Assembly: GCA_024275635.1 (NCBI GenBank)
Contig: JAJRYT010000222.1
Coordinates: forward strand, 1-37,187
Direction: 5' to 3'
DNA length: 37,187 nt
Source: Chloroflexota bacterium
Lineage (GTDB): Bacteria; Chloroflexota; Anaerolineae; Promineifilales; Promineifilaceae
Below the pieces are notes generated by a model. It saw only the letters and a program-made list of their open reading frames with translations. It was not told the DNA's origin and ran no database searches. Positions 18,082 to 25,983 of the stretch are shown one piece after another (within the stretch, counting starts at the first letter, position 1; each line of letters starts with the position of its first letter). Made by a program: the position numbers and the translations under genes.

Positions 18082-19293
18082 ATGAAAATAGATAATTTCA
18101 GCTTCGGGAAAACCAAGGATGGACAAAGAGCAGCAGCTACCATTACCTGGGAGGATTGTGATCGGGAGCCGCTGGATTTGTTTATTGAAATAGATTCACG
18201 CTTCGCCGCTGCAATTGTGAATAACCCGCACACGTTCCTGGCGGTAGCCGTGATGCCCGCTTTGCGGTTTGGCGAACGGCGGGTCGCCATTAACGCCGCG
18301 ATCGATCCAGAATTGCGGGACAACCTCAACATTGCCCTGCGCCTGGTTCACGGCTGGTATGATCGTTACGGCCCCAATCATCCCCGGCCACAAATCGAAG
18401 CCAAAACAATGGCGGCGGGCAAGCGACCAACCAGTCCGCAGCGGGCCGGGTTTTTCATCTCCGGGGGAATTGATTCACTGGCAACGCTGCGAGCAAACCG
18501 CCTTAATTACCCTCTGGAACATCCCGGCTCTTTCAAAGACGCCATTATCATTCGCGGCTTACAGCCGGAAGTGGATGATATTTTGGATGATCTGCTGGTA
18601 TCGTTAGCGCCGCTGGCGGCCGAGGCAAACGTGACTCTGATTCCGGTTACAACCAACCTCCGGTATATTTATGACAGTTGGCCTTTTTGGGCCGATGAGT
18701 TTGAAGCGGCCGTTTTTGCCGCCGTGGCCCACGCTTTCACTCCGCGCCTGGCGGCTATGACCATCGCCACCACGTTTGATGCCCCGTACTTGCACCCGCA
18801 CGGCTCCCACCCACTGCTGGACCCCCATTTTAGCAGTACAGATATGCAAATTCGGCATGATGATGTGACGCTGACTCGTTTTGATAAGACGGTCATGTTG
18901 GCTAATTGGGAAGCTGCTTTTCACCGGCTGCGGGTATGTAATTCCCCCAACCCCGATTCTGATGTGCTGAATTGCGGCAAATGCGAAAAATGTATGCGGA
19001 CAATGCTGGCTTTAACAGCCATTGGCAAACTGAAGGAAGCACAGGTTTTTCCTATACATCATGTAACAACCGAAATGGTACGCTATAACATGCATTTGAA
19101 TAAAACGACGTATCCATTCTACCCGGAATTGGTAGCGCCTTTGCGACGGGGGGGACGTCCTGACTTGGCCGAAGCGGTTGAACGCAAGATAAGATTTTAT
19201 CAAACGCCTGAATACCAGCGTAAACTTATTCGGATGACGAAACGGCCGTTAGTCGCTTTCAGAGACAAAGTATTACATCGGAACAACTATTAG
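18082..19293 (+). CDS. PP-loop (N-type ATP pyrophosphatase) protein with QueC-like zinc motif
   Basis: This 403-residue protein probably activates a substrate by adenylation with ATP. The PP-loop is SGGIDS (127-132). A cysteine set, C286 and NCGKCEKC with C298, C301 and C304, matches in style the zinc site of QueC (7-cyano-7-deazaguanine synthase). The N-terminal 115 residues and the long C-terminus are not QueC-like, so this is not a queuosine gene. Neighbours are a Wzt ATPase and a GMC flavoprotein, pointing to sugar or glycan chemistry such as amide, nitrile or thio-group formation, which is speculation. GAGG at 18071-18074 is a suitable ribosome binding site. I do not know a characterised member of this exact type. 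Confidence 0.75.
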   Translation: MKIDNFSFGKTKDGQRAAATITWEDCDREPLDLFIEIDSRFAAAIVNNPHTFLAVAVMPALRFGERRVAINAAIDPELRDNLNIALRLVHGWYDRYGPNHPRPQIEAKTMAAGKRPTSPQRAGFFISGGIDSLATLRANRLNYPLEHPGSFKDAIIIRGLQPEVDDILDDLLVSLAPLAAEANVTLIPVTTNLRYIYDSWPFWADEFEAAVFAAVAHAFTPRLAAMTIATTFDAPYLHPHGSHPLLDPHFSSTDMQIRHDDVTLTRFDKTVMLANWEAAFHRLRVCNSPNPDSDVLNCGKCEKCMRTMLALTAIGKLKEAQVFPIHHVTTEMVRYNMHLNKTTYPFYPELVAPLRRGGRPDLAEAVERKIRFYQTPEYQRKLIRMTKRPLVAFRDKVLHRNNY

Positions 19294-19320
19294 TGAGCGA
19301 CGGGGAGGCAAGTACATCTC

Positions 19321-20934
19321 ATGTTAATAGATGCCAGCGACTTTCCTGACCACAAAAGCGTTGAAACAGACATTTGTATTGTTGGCGGGGGAACGGCCGG
19401 CATCACGCTGGCGCGGGAATTGATCGCTCAAGATTTTCAGGTTTGCTTGATAGACAGCGGCGGCCAAATGCCCGATCAGGCCACGCAGGCGCTTTACCAG
19501 GGTGAAAATATCGGTCTACCCTATTATCCACTGGACACAGCCCGGGCGCGGTATTATGGCGGTTCCAGCAACCGCTGGCATGTTGATCTGGGCGATCACC
19601 GGTTAGGGGTGCGGTTACGGCCGTTCGACGCCATTGATTTCGAGCCCAGAGAATGGGTGGGCCACAGCGGTTGGCCCTTCGATAAAACCCATTTGGACAA
19701 TTACTATGACCGGGCGCAGATCATTTGCCAGATCACGCCAAAAACTTTTGAGACGGAAGACTGGGCTGACCCCGTACAACGCCCGCCGCTGGCGGGCAAT
19801 GATAACCCGGTGCAGACCATCATTTATAAATTCGGCTGGCGCGGCCCATTCATCCATGAATACACAAAAGAAATAAATCAAGCTGACAACATTACCGTAC
19901 TGCTTCATGCTAACGTGCTGGAAATTGAAACGGACGAATCGGCCCAGAAGGTAACATCCCTGCGAGCCGCCACCCTGGCCGGAAATCAATTCACCGTATC
20001 GGCCCGCCTCTATGTCATCGCCGCCGGGGGCATCGAGACGCCGCGTTTACTGTTATTATCCAACAAGGTACAGACGGCCGGGTTAGGCAACCAGCATGAT
20101 CTAGTCGGCCGTTTCTTCATGGAGCATTTACATTTATGGTCGGGCATTTTCGTGCCGTCCGATCCGGGTCTCTTTCAAAGAACAACCCTTTACAACCAAA
20201 TCCAAAAAGTGCATGGCATTCCTATCATCGGCAAACTAACCCTGAGTGAAGCCGTGTTACGCCATGAAAAACTGCTCAATCAAAATATCCAACTGATTCC
20301 CAGGCTCCATTCTCGATCCATTCTGTACCCGCAAATGCTCGCCTCTGGCGTGGCTGGCCTGGCAACCAACGGCTATAGAAAAATCAGGCGCAAAATAGAA
20401 AAAACCATCAACCGTAAAGGCACAAAGGTGTTTATCTTGGCGAATATGGGCGAGCAAACACCTAATCCAAACAGCCGCGTCTGTTTATCTGACGATCGGG
20501 ATGTTTTAGGGCAAAATCGGGCATGCCTGGATTGGCAGGTAACGGAACAGGATATTCACAGCATCATCCGCACTCAGGAAATCGTAGGGGCATGGCTGAA
20601 ACAGACCGGCCTAGGGCAGTTAATCATTCAGCTTAAGGATGCCCGCCCGCCGCGCGGCTTGCATGGCGGGTATCACCACATGGGCACAACGCGCATGCAT
20701 ACTAATCCCAAAGAAGGCGTGGTGGATGCGAACAGCCGTATACACGGTGTTTCTAATTTATATATTGCCGGCCCATCGGTCTTTCCAACTGGGGGGTACG
20801 CGAATCCCGTGTTAACAATCGTGGCCTTGACCGTCCGGCTGGCCGACCATTTGAAGGCGTTGATGCCGGCCAGTTATTCAGTTGGGCCGCAGCAAGCAGA
20901 TGTTCCAGCGACAAAACTGGCAGTGAATGATTGA
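19321..20934 (+). CDS. GMC-family FAD-dependent oxidoreductase
   Basis: Enzymes of this family oxidise alcohol groups of sugars and related compounds with FAD. It has 537 residues. The N-terminal dinucleotide-binding motif GGGTAG is at 22-27, followed by an ESG-like DSGG loop. The C-terminal GMC domain has the active-site block GGYHHMGTTRM (H452/H453) and N495 in GGYANPVLTIVAL. There is no signal peptide or Tat motif, so it works in the cytoplasm or on the inner face of the membrane. The stop codon (20932-20934) runs into the ribosome binding site of the next gene, a ferredoxin/membrane-anchor fusion. A plausible reading is that it passes electrons to that protein and on to the quinone pool. 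Confidence 0.9.
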   Translation: MLIDASDFPDHKSVETDICIVGGGTAGITLARELIAQDFQVCLIDSGGQMPDQATQALYQGENIGLPYYPLDTARARYYGGSSNRWHVDLGDHRLGVRLRPFDAIDFEPREWVGHSGWPFDKTHLDNYYDRAQIICQITPKTFETEDWADPVQRPPLAGNDNPVQTIIYKFGWRGPFIHEYTKEINQADNITVLLHANVLEIETDESAQKVTSLRAATLAGNQFTVSARLYVIAAGGIETPRLLLLSNKVQTAGLGNQHDLVGRFFMEHLHLWSGIFVPSDPGLFQRTTLYNQIQKVHGIPIIGKLTLSEAVLRHEKLLNQNIQLIPRLHSRSILYPQMLASGVAGLATNGYRKIRRKIEKTINRKGTKVFILANMGEQTPNPNSRVCLSDDRDVLGQNRACLDWQVTEQDIHSIIRTQEIVGAWLKQTGLGQLIIQLKDARPPRGLHGGYHHMGTTRMHTNPKEGVVDANSRIHGVSNLYIAGPSVFPTGGYANPVLTIVALTVRLADHLKALMPASYSVGPQQADVPATKLAVND

Positions 20935-20942
20935 GAGGTATG

Positions 20943-22502
20943 ATGACTCGTTGGGGAATGGTTATCGATCTGCAAAAATGTGTGGGATGTGATACGTGTA
21001 CGGCCGTATGCTCTCAAATGAACTACGCGCCGTCCAACACACTCTGGCGGCAGGTTTTTCCGCTGGACAGGAAAATTGTAGCCAGGCCGGAAACCGGACG
21101 CTTGTTCTTGCCAATGAATTGCATGCACTGCAGCGATCCGCCCTGCCTGGAAGTTTGCCCGACCACAGCCACCTACCGCCACCCCAATGGTGTGGTAGAT
21201 ATTTATGATGATCTGTGCATTGGCTGTGGCTATTGCGTCGTGGCCTGCCCTTATTTGGCGCGGACGATCAGCCATTATGATCCTGTCTCCGCCTTTGGGC
21301 TACACGGGGATGATACAACGATCTCCGACCGCAGCGATATTTGCACCAAGTGTAATTTTTGCCTACCCCGTGTGGAAGCGGGCATCGCCCAGGGGTTCCG
21401 CGCCGGTCTCGATGCCGAAGCATCGCCCAATTGTGTGCAATTCTGCATTGCCGACGCGCTGCATTTTGGCGATTTGCATGATCCGGACAGCCATGTTTTC
21501 CATCTAATTCGGGAAAATAATACGGTTCGTTTGCAGGAAAGCATGGGAACTGATCCGGCCATTCACTACATTGTGCGGGATGATTATGAGGGCATGAATG
21601 GCGCTGAAGTTGAGATGGTGTCGCCACGCAAGCAGCGTGTCTGGCGCTGGCCTGCGGCCGCCAATTTTATTTTAGGGGGGATGGGCGCGGGTCTGTATTT
21701 ACTAAGTTGGTTCATGCTGTGGTTGGGTATGGTTCCCCCAACCGGTTTTGAATTATTGGCTCCCGCATTAGCGGCGCTTGGTTTTTTGAGTCTGGCAGTG
21801 GAGGTGGGACGGCCGTTACGCGGACTGTACCTGTTCCGCGCGCTGCATCATTCGTGGATGTCGCGGGAAGCGTTGGCCGGCGTATTGTTTATGGGAACGG
21901 CCGTGTTGAGTTGGGTCTGGCCACACACGTGGCTCTCGCCAGTTGCCGCCTTATCTGCCACCGGGCTACTCATTAGCCAGGGGCTAATTATTCATCGCGC
22001 TTATGCGGTAACCGCCTGGCATAAACCGGCCGTCCCGTGGTGGGTTTCCCTATCTGGCCTTGAAGCTGGCAGTGGATTAGTCATGTTGTTAGCTGGATTT
22101 GAGCATATGGCATCCCTGTCCGGCATGGCATTCATAGGGGTGTTTTTTTTGATTGCCGGCGGCATCAATTGGATGCTCTACTTATCAGACAGCAAAGAAA
22201 GCGCTTTTCGAGCCGCCACTGCGGCGCTGCGCACTACCAGGGCCTTTACATTGAGTATAGGCGTCGGACACGTACTGCCCATTCTCCTGTTGTTGGCCCT
22301 GAGCATGATGAATAACCAGCCGGTACAAATCATTCTGGCGCTGTTAGCCGGAATGAGCATGATCATTGGCAGCGCCGCCCAAAAGCTTCAACTCATCTTA
22401 AAAGCTGGTTATTTACACGGGATTGTGGCCGGGCCGGTACAAAATGGGAATGTGGGCAACGGCCGTATGACCGCCGCCGCCCCGATTCTGGAAACCGTTT
22501 AG
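20943..22502 (+). CDS. Fused four-cluster [4Fe-4S] ferredoxin and DmsC/NrfD-like membrane anchor
   Basis: This protein of 519 residues joins two subunits that are normally separate in DMSO/polysulfide-reductase-type complexes. Residues 1-180 are a DmsB/PsrB-like ferredoxin with cysteines at 13, 16, 19, 23; 60, 63, 68, 72; 92, 95, 98, 102; and 134, 137, 140, 164, 168, enough for four [4Fe-4S] clusters. Residues about 235-490 form roughly eight membrane helices of the quinone-interacting anchor type. The catalytic molybdopterin subunit is absent, and the upstream neighbour is a GMC flavoprotein instead. I prefer the ATG at 20943 (AGAGG four bases upstream) to the TTG at 20931 or ATG at 20940, because the protein then begins MTRWGMVIDLQKCVGC as relatives do. 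Confidence 0.9.
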   Translation: MTRWGMVIDLQKCVGCDTCTAVCSQMNYAPSNTLWRQVFPLDRKIVARPETGRLFLPMNCMHCSDPPCLEVCPTTATYRHPNGVVDIYDDLCIGCGYCVVACPYLARTISHYDPVSAFGLHGDDTTISDRSDICTKCNFCLPRVEAGIAQGFRAGLDAEASPNCVQFCIADALHFGDLHDPDSHVFHLIRENNTVRLQESMGTDPAIHYIVRDDYEGMNGAEVEMVSPRKQRVWRWPAAANFILGGMGAGLYLLSWFMLWLGMVPPTGFELLAPALAALGFLSLAVEVGRPLRGLYLFRALHHSWMSREALAGVLFMGTAVLSWVWPHTWLSPVAALSATGLLISQGLIIHRAYAVTAWHKPAVPWWVSLSGLEAGSGLVMLLAGFEHMASLSGMAFIGVFFLIAGGINWMLYLSDSKESAFRAATAALRTTRAFTLSIGVGHVLPILLLLALSMMNNQPVQIILALLAGMSMIIGSAAQKLQLILKAGYLHGIVAGPVQNGNVGNGRMTAAAPILETV

Positions 22503-22516
22503 ACGAAGGAAGCGTC

Positions 22517-23272
22517 ATGTCCAATAACAAACAGGTTCGACAAAACGCCTTTGCCAGAAAATGGGTACGCTTTTGGCTGCACGTTACCCGAATCAGGCAG
22601 CTTGAGCGAATCGCCGCCTGGCTGATAAGCTGGTTTGCGCCGCCGCACAAGGACCAGGTTCGTCTGGCACAGATAAACCCACATGGATTCACCGCCCATA
22701 ACGCCGCTATCTATCACGCTAATCTTGAGCGGGGGCGCCACACCTACATTGGGAATCGCGTCATCATTTACCAGGCACACGGCGGCGGCCCGGTTCGCCT
22801 CGGCAATCGCGTCAGCCTGCTGCGAGACACCATCATTGAGACCGGTCAGGGCGGCAGCGTGACCATTGGCGACGACGCCTACATCCATCCCCGCTGCCAG
22901 ATAAACGCCTACCTGACCTCAGTGCAAATCGGCCGAGGCGTCATGCTGGCTGCCAACTGCGCCTTGTATCCGCACAATCATGGCGTCATGCCCGGACAAC
23001 CTATTCGGAAACAGCCATTAGAAACCAAAGGCCCCATCATCATCGGCGACGACGCCTGGTTGGGAACCGGCGTTGTTGTTTTGGGGGGCGTACGCATTGG
23101 GCATGGCGCAGTCATCGGCGCCGGCGCCGTCGTTACACATGACATACCGAATGGCGCTATCGCTACAGGCGTGCCAGCACATGTAGTAAAAATGCGCAGC
23201 GACCTCAATTTAACCGGTGTGCCTATCACACCTGCCATTCGTAAAATAAAAGATAAGGTTCACGTACATTAG
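22517..23272 (+). CDS. Hexapeptide-repeat (left-handed beta-helix) acyltransferase
   Basis: This 251-residue acyltransferase resembles the WcaF/maltose-acetyltransferase group, which puts acetyl or similar groups on sugars. The repeats run from about residue 70 to 225, with I/V-G-x-x patterns such as YIGNRVIIY, RLGNRVSLL, TIGDDAYIH, IIGDDAWLGTGVVVLGGVRIGHGAVIGAGAVV. The likely catalytic histidine is in YPHNHGVMPG. A basic amphipathic N-terminus (KWVRFWLHVTRIRQLERIAAW) could sit on the membrane. GAAGGAAG precedes the ATG by five bases. It is a paralogue of the protein at 25259-25969, and the two share most of their length. Its neighbours suggest decoration of a glycan or lipid-linked sugar. 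Confidence 0.9.
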   Translation: MSNNKQVRQNAFARKWVRFWLHVTRIRQLERIAAWLISWFAPPHKDQVRLAQINPHGFTAHNAAIYHANLERGRHTYIGNRVIIYQAHGGGPVRLGNRVSLLRDTIIETGQGGSVTIGDDAYIHPRCQINAYLTSVQIGRGVMLAANCALYPHNHGVMPGQPIRKQPLETKGPIIIGDDAWLGTGVVVLGGVRIGHGAVIGAGAVVTHDIPNGAIATGVPAHVVKMRSDLNLTGVPITPAIRKIKDKVHVH

Positions 23273-23333
23273 CCCCATCTTCCCCTGTTGCCAAAACACG
23301 GCAACCAGTTTCCAGATGATAAGGAAAAACGCT

Positions 23334-24299
23334 ATGATTGAGTTAAACAGGGGAAGCCGGTTTATCTTTGTTGGAGGCGCGCCACGATCAGGGACAACAT
23401 TGGTGCAAAATATGTTAGATTCACATCCTGACATTTTTGGTGGGCCAGAGTTTATTCACATCCCCGATGTTATCCGCTTGAGAAAAGATCTGCATGGATC
23501 AATCACCCGCGGCTGGATTGACTTGTTTTGTTCCCATGCCGATGTTGATCATCATATTTGTTCGCTCATAGAAAACTTATTGCTGCCCTTAGCGAACAAA
23601 CATGAAGGAAAGTTATTAAGTGAAAAGACGCCCGGCAATGTCCTGGTCTTTTCTGAGCTAATTGACTTATTCCCCGGCGCAAGATTCATCCATGTCGTCA
23701 GAGACCCCAGGGCGATCATTGCGTCCATGCTTCAAGTTGGAAAGCGGGCAAAAGGGCAGGATATGAAAACGGCCGTTTTCACCAACACGCTGGACGCCGC
23801 CATGAATTATACACAGAAATGCCTTACAGCCGGTTTTGCAGCTTCCCAATCCGCGCCCAACAACATATTAACCATCATGTATGAACAGCTCGTCACTAAA
23901 CCGGAGAGAGAAACAAAAAAAATATGTGATTTCCTGTCCATCGCATGGTCTGACCGGATGATGCGTCCTGGCAGCTTCCAACATTTAGGCGAAAAAGCAA
24001 TCACATTAAACTCTGGCCAGGTTTGGTACAACCGCCAAATGTACAATAGAAATCCTGAGAACCATCATATTCATAAATGGAAAACTCAACTGACTTCAAG
24101 ACAGCAAACAACCATTACCCAATCCTTTACCGACAACAACGAACTGGCCCATCTTGGATATGAATTTTCTCATAATGGCGCATCCAGAAAGAACCAGTTT
24201 CTTGATTTAGCTTCAGAGAAAGCCACTTATTTAACTGATTATGTACTGCGAAGAGGGCGGGCGCTCACGAAAATGTCAAAAAAGATATTTGATAGATAG
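23334..24299 (+). CDS. Sulfotransferase (PAPS-dependent family)
   Basis: The family transfers sulfate from PAPS to hydroxyls of sugars, peptides or lipids. The start is set at the ATG at 23334, because AAGGA lies eight bases upstream. This gives 321 residues beginning MIELNRGSRFIFVGGAPRSGTTL. The 5'-phosphosulfate loop is PRSGTTL (17-23), and the 3'-phosphate motif is in FIHVVRDPRAIIASM. The body resembles the sulfotransferase_3/tyrosyl-protein-sulfotransferase-like group, but the acceptor cannot be told. Lying between acyltransferase and glycosyltransferase genes, it most simply sulfates the same surface glycan. The gene is AT-richer than its neighbours and carries only one ACGGCCGT, so it may be a later addition. 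Confidence 0.9.
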   Translation: MIELNRGSRFIFVGGAPRSGTTLVQNMLDSHPDIFGGPEFIHIPDVIRLRKDLHGSITRGWIDLFCSHADVDHHICSLIENLLLPLANKHEGKLLSEKTPGNVLVFSELIDLFPGARFIHVVRDPRAIIASMLQVGKRAKGQDMKTAVFTNTLDAAMNYTQKCLTAGFAASQSAPNNILTIMYEQLVTKPERETKKICDFLSIAWSDRMMRPGSFQHLGEKAITLNSGQVWYNRQMYNRNPENHHIHKWKTQLTSRQQTTITQSFTDNNELAHLGYEFSHNGASRKNQFLDLASEKATYLTDYVLRRGRALTKMSKKIFDR

Positions 24300-24368
24300 C
24301 GCCCAACGTCAAACATCTTGGAAACTACTACCCCTTTGGATGACGTACTGGGGGCTTTTTATAGGTTT

Positions 24369-25235
24369 ATGAAGTTAAGTATAATCATTCCCTGTTTCAA
24401 CGGCGCCGATACCATCGCAGTACAGCTTGAAGCGCTTAGCCAGCAAGAATGGTCTGAACCATGGGAAATCATCGTTGCTGATAACGGATCGACTGACGAG
24501 ACTTTAGCCATTGTAAAGCAATATGCAAAACAATTGCCAAATTTACGTATCGTTGATTCATCGAAAAAACGCGGCTCATCTTACGCACGCAATGTTGGCG
24601 TTGCGGCAGCAAAAGGCGAATCCGTTGCCTTCTGTGATGTAGATGATGAGGTAGCGCCCAGATGGGTAGCCGCCATGGGCGGGGCGCTCGCCAAACATGA
24701 ACTGGTGGGGTGTCCTTTTGACATCGAGAAACTAAATCCGCTCTGGGTGCAAAAGTCTCGTGGCAATCCGCAGCGAGACAGCCCGCAAACGATCTGGTAC
24801 CCACCGTATTTACCACACGTTGCCGGTTGCGGTTTGGGCGTCAGACGATCGCTTTATGAAGCCGTTGGCGGCTTTGACGAGTCTTTATCAAACCTTCCAG
24901 ACACCGATTTCTGTTTTAAGACCCAGTTTACCGGGGTTCAATTACATTTTGTGTCTGATACGGTCATTCACTATCGTCTTCGCAATAAATTACGTGAGAT
25001 TTATCGCCAGTCACGCAATTATGCCGAACATAATATTATTTTGTCTAAACGATACCGCTCAACAGGCGTCGGGATATCGCACCCGTGGCAGCGGTATATG
25101 AGAGATTGGATGCGGCTGCTGCGATCCTTGCCCAGAATCCGCTGTCAAGTAGGCCGGGGGCGGTTTGCGTGGCAGTTAGGTCGTCAGATTGGCCGTTTAC
25201 GGGGTGTTATTAAGTATCGCGTCCCCCCCGTTTGA
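24369..25235 (+). CDS. GT2 family glycosyltransferase
   Basis: This GT-A fold, metal-dependent inverting glycosyltransferase has 288 residues from the ATG at 24369 (MKLSIIIPCFNG). An upstream in-frame TTG would add 17 unrelated residues. Donor-site features are VADNGSTDETLAIV and the DxD-type CDVDDEVAPRW. The acceptor part has GCGLGVRRSLYEAVGGFDESL followed by PDTDFCFKTQ. The basic C-terminus ends in GRLRGVIKYRVPPV, nearly the same ending as the second GT2 (27744-28649), so the two are paralogues. Its stop codon overlaps an alternative TTG start of the next acyltransferase. The sugar transferred is unknown. Confidence 0.9.
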   Translation: MKLSIIIPCFNGADTIAVQLEALSQQEWSEPWEIIVADNGSTDETLAIVKQYAKQLPNLRIVDSSKKRGSSYARNVGVAAAKGESVAFCDVDDEVAPRWVAAMGGALAKHELVGCPFDIEKLNPLWVQKSRGNPQRDSPQTIWYPPYLPHVAGCGLGVRRSLYEAVGGFDESLSNLPDTDFCFKTQFTGVQLHFVSDTVIHYRLRNKLREIYRQSRNYAEHNIILSKRYRSTGVGISHPWQRYMRDWMRLLRSLPRIRCQVGRGRFAWQLGRQIGRLRGVIKYRVPPV

Positions 25236-25258
25236 GTAACTTTTTACACGTTGCATTC

Positions 25259-25969
25259 ATGAAGATGTTTAATAAATCGTTCAGGAAATTCCAGCGCACT
25301 TGGATGCGTTTTTGGATGCGTTTTGCCGGCCTGGGTCGTTCTGGCCGGATGGCGACCCGTCTGGCAGCGTGGTTTGTCCCCCCATACAAAGCACGCTGTA
25401 CGCTGGCAAAGCTGAATCCTCAGGGCTATGTGTCACCCCTGGCCGATATTCATCATACTGCCTTACAGCGCAACCACAATGTTTTTATTGGTGATCGCGT
25501 TGTTATCTATCAGACTAAGACTGGCGGCGCAGTGAAGCTAGGCGAAGGCGTCCGTCTTTACAGCGACATCGTTATCGAAACCGGCGCCGGCGGCCGTGTC
25601 AGCATTGGCGCCGAGACGCATATTCAACCCCGCTGCCAATTGTCAGCTTATAAAGGATCCATTGAAATCGGGCGACGGGTGGAAATTGCGCCGAATTGCA
25701 CCTTTTATCCTTATAATCATGGGGTTGTTTTAGGTAAACCTGTCAGAACACAGCCACTAGAAACGAAAGGGAATATTGTCATCGGCGATGACGCTTGGCT
25801 CGGTGTTGGGGTAACGGTTTTGGATGGGGTTCGTGTTGGCAAAGGGGCTGTGATTGGGGCCGGGTCGGTTATTAACCAGGATATACCGGATAATGCCATT
25901 GCTGTTGGTGTGCCAGCTCGTGTTGTGAGGATGCGCAGCAGCGCTTTATCGGGAATAAGTGGCGGGTAA
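25259..25969 (+). CDS. Hexapeptide-repeat acyltransferase (paralogue of 22517-23272)
   Basis: This 236-residue left-handed beta-helix acyltransferase starts at the ATG at 25259 (MKMFNKSFRKFQRTWMRFW), because that length matches its paralogue. A TTG at 25232 overlapping the previous stop is possible. It shares the paralogue's landmarks: basic amphipathic N-terminus, PPYKARCTLAKLNPQGY, FIGDRVVIYQ, IQPRCQLSAY, YPYNHGVVLGKPVRTQPLETKG, and IVIGDDAWLGVGVTVLDGVRVGKGAVIGAG. The putative catalytic histidine is retained in YNHGVV. Two acyltransferases of this type imply two acylation positions or two acceptor sugars. Confidence 0.9.
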   Translation: MKMFNKSFRKFQRTWMRFWMRFAGLGRSGRMATRLAAWFVPPYKARCTLAKLNPQGYVSPLADIHHTALQRNHNVFIGDRVVIYQTKTGGAVKLGEGVRLYSDIVIETGAGGRVSIGAETHIQPRCQLSAYKGSIEIGRRVEIAPNCTFYPYNHGVVLGKPVRTQPLETKGNIVIGDDAWLGVGVTVLDGVRVGKGAVIGAGSVINQDIPDNAIAVGVPARVVRMRSSALSGISGG

Positions 25970-25983
25970 TTGTCATTGACGCA

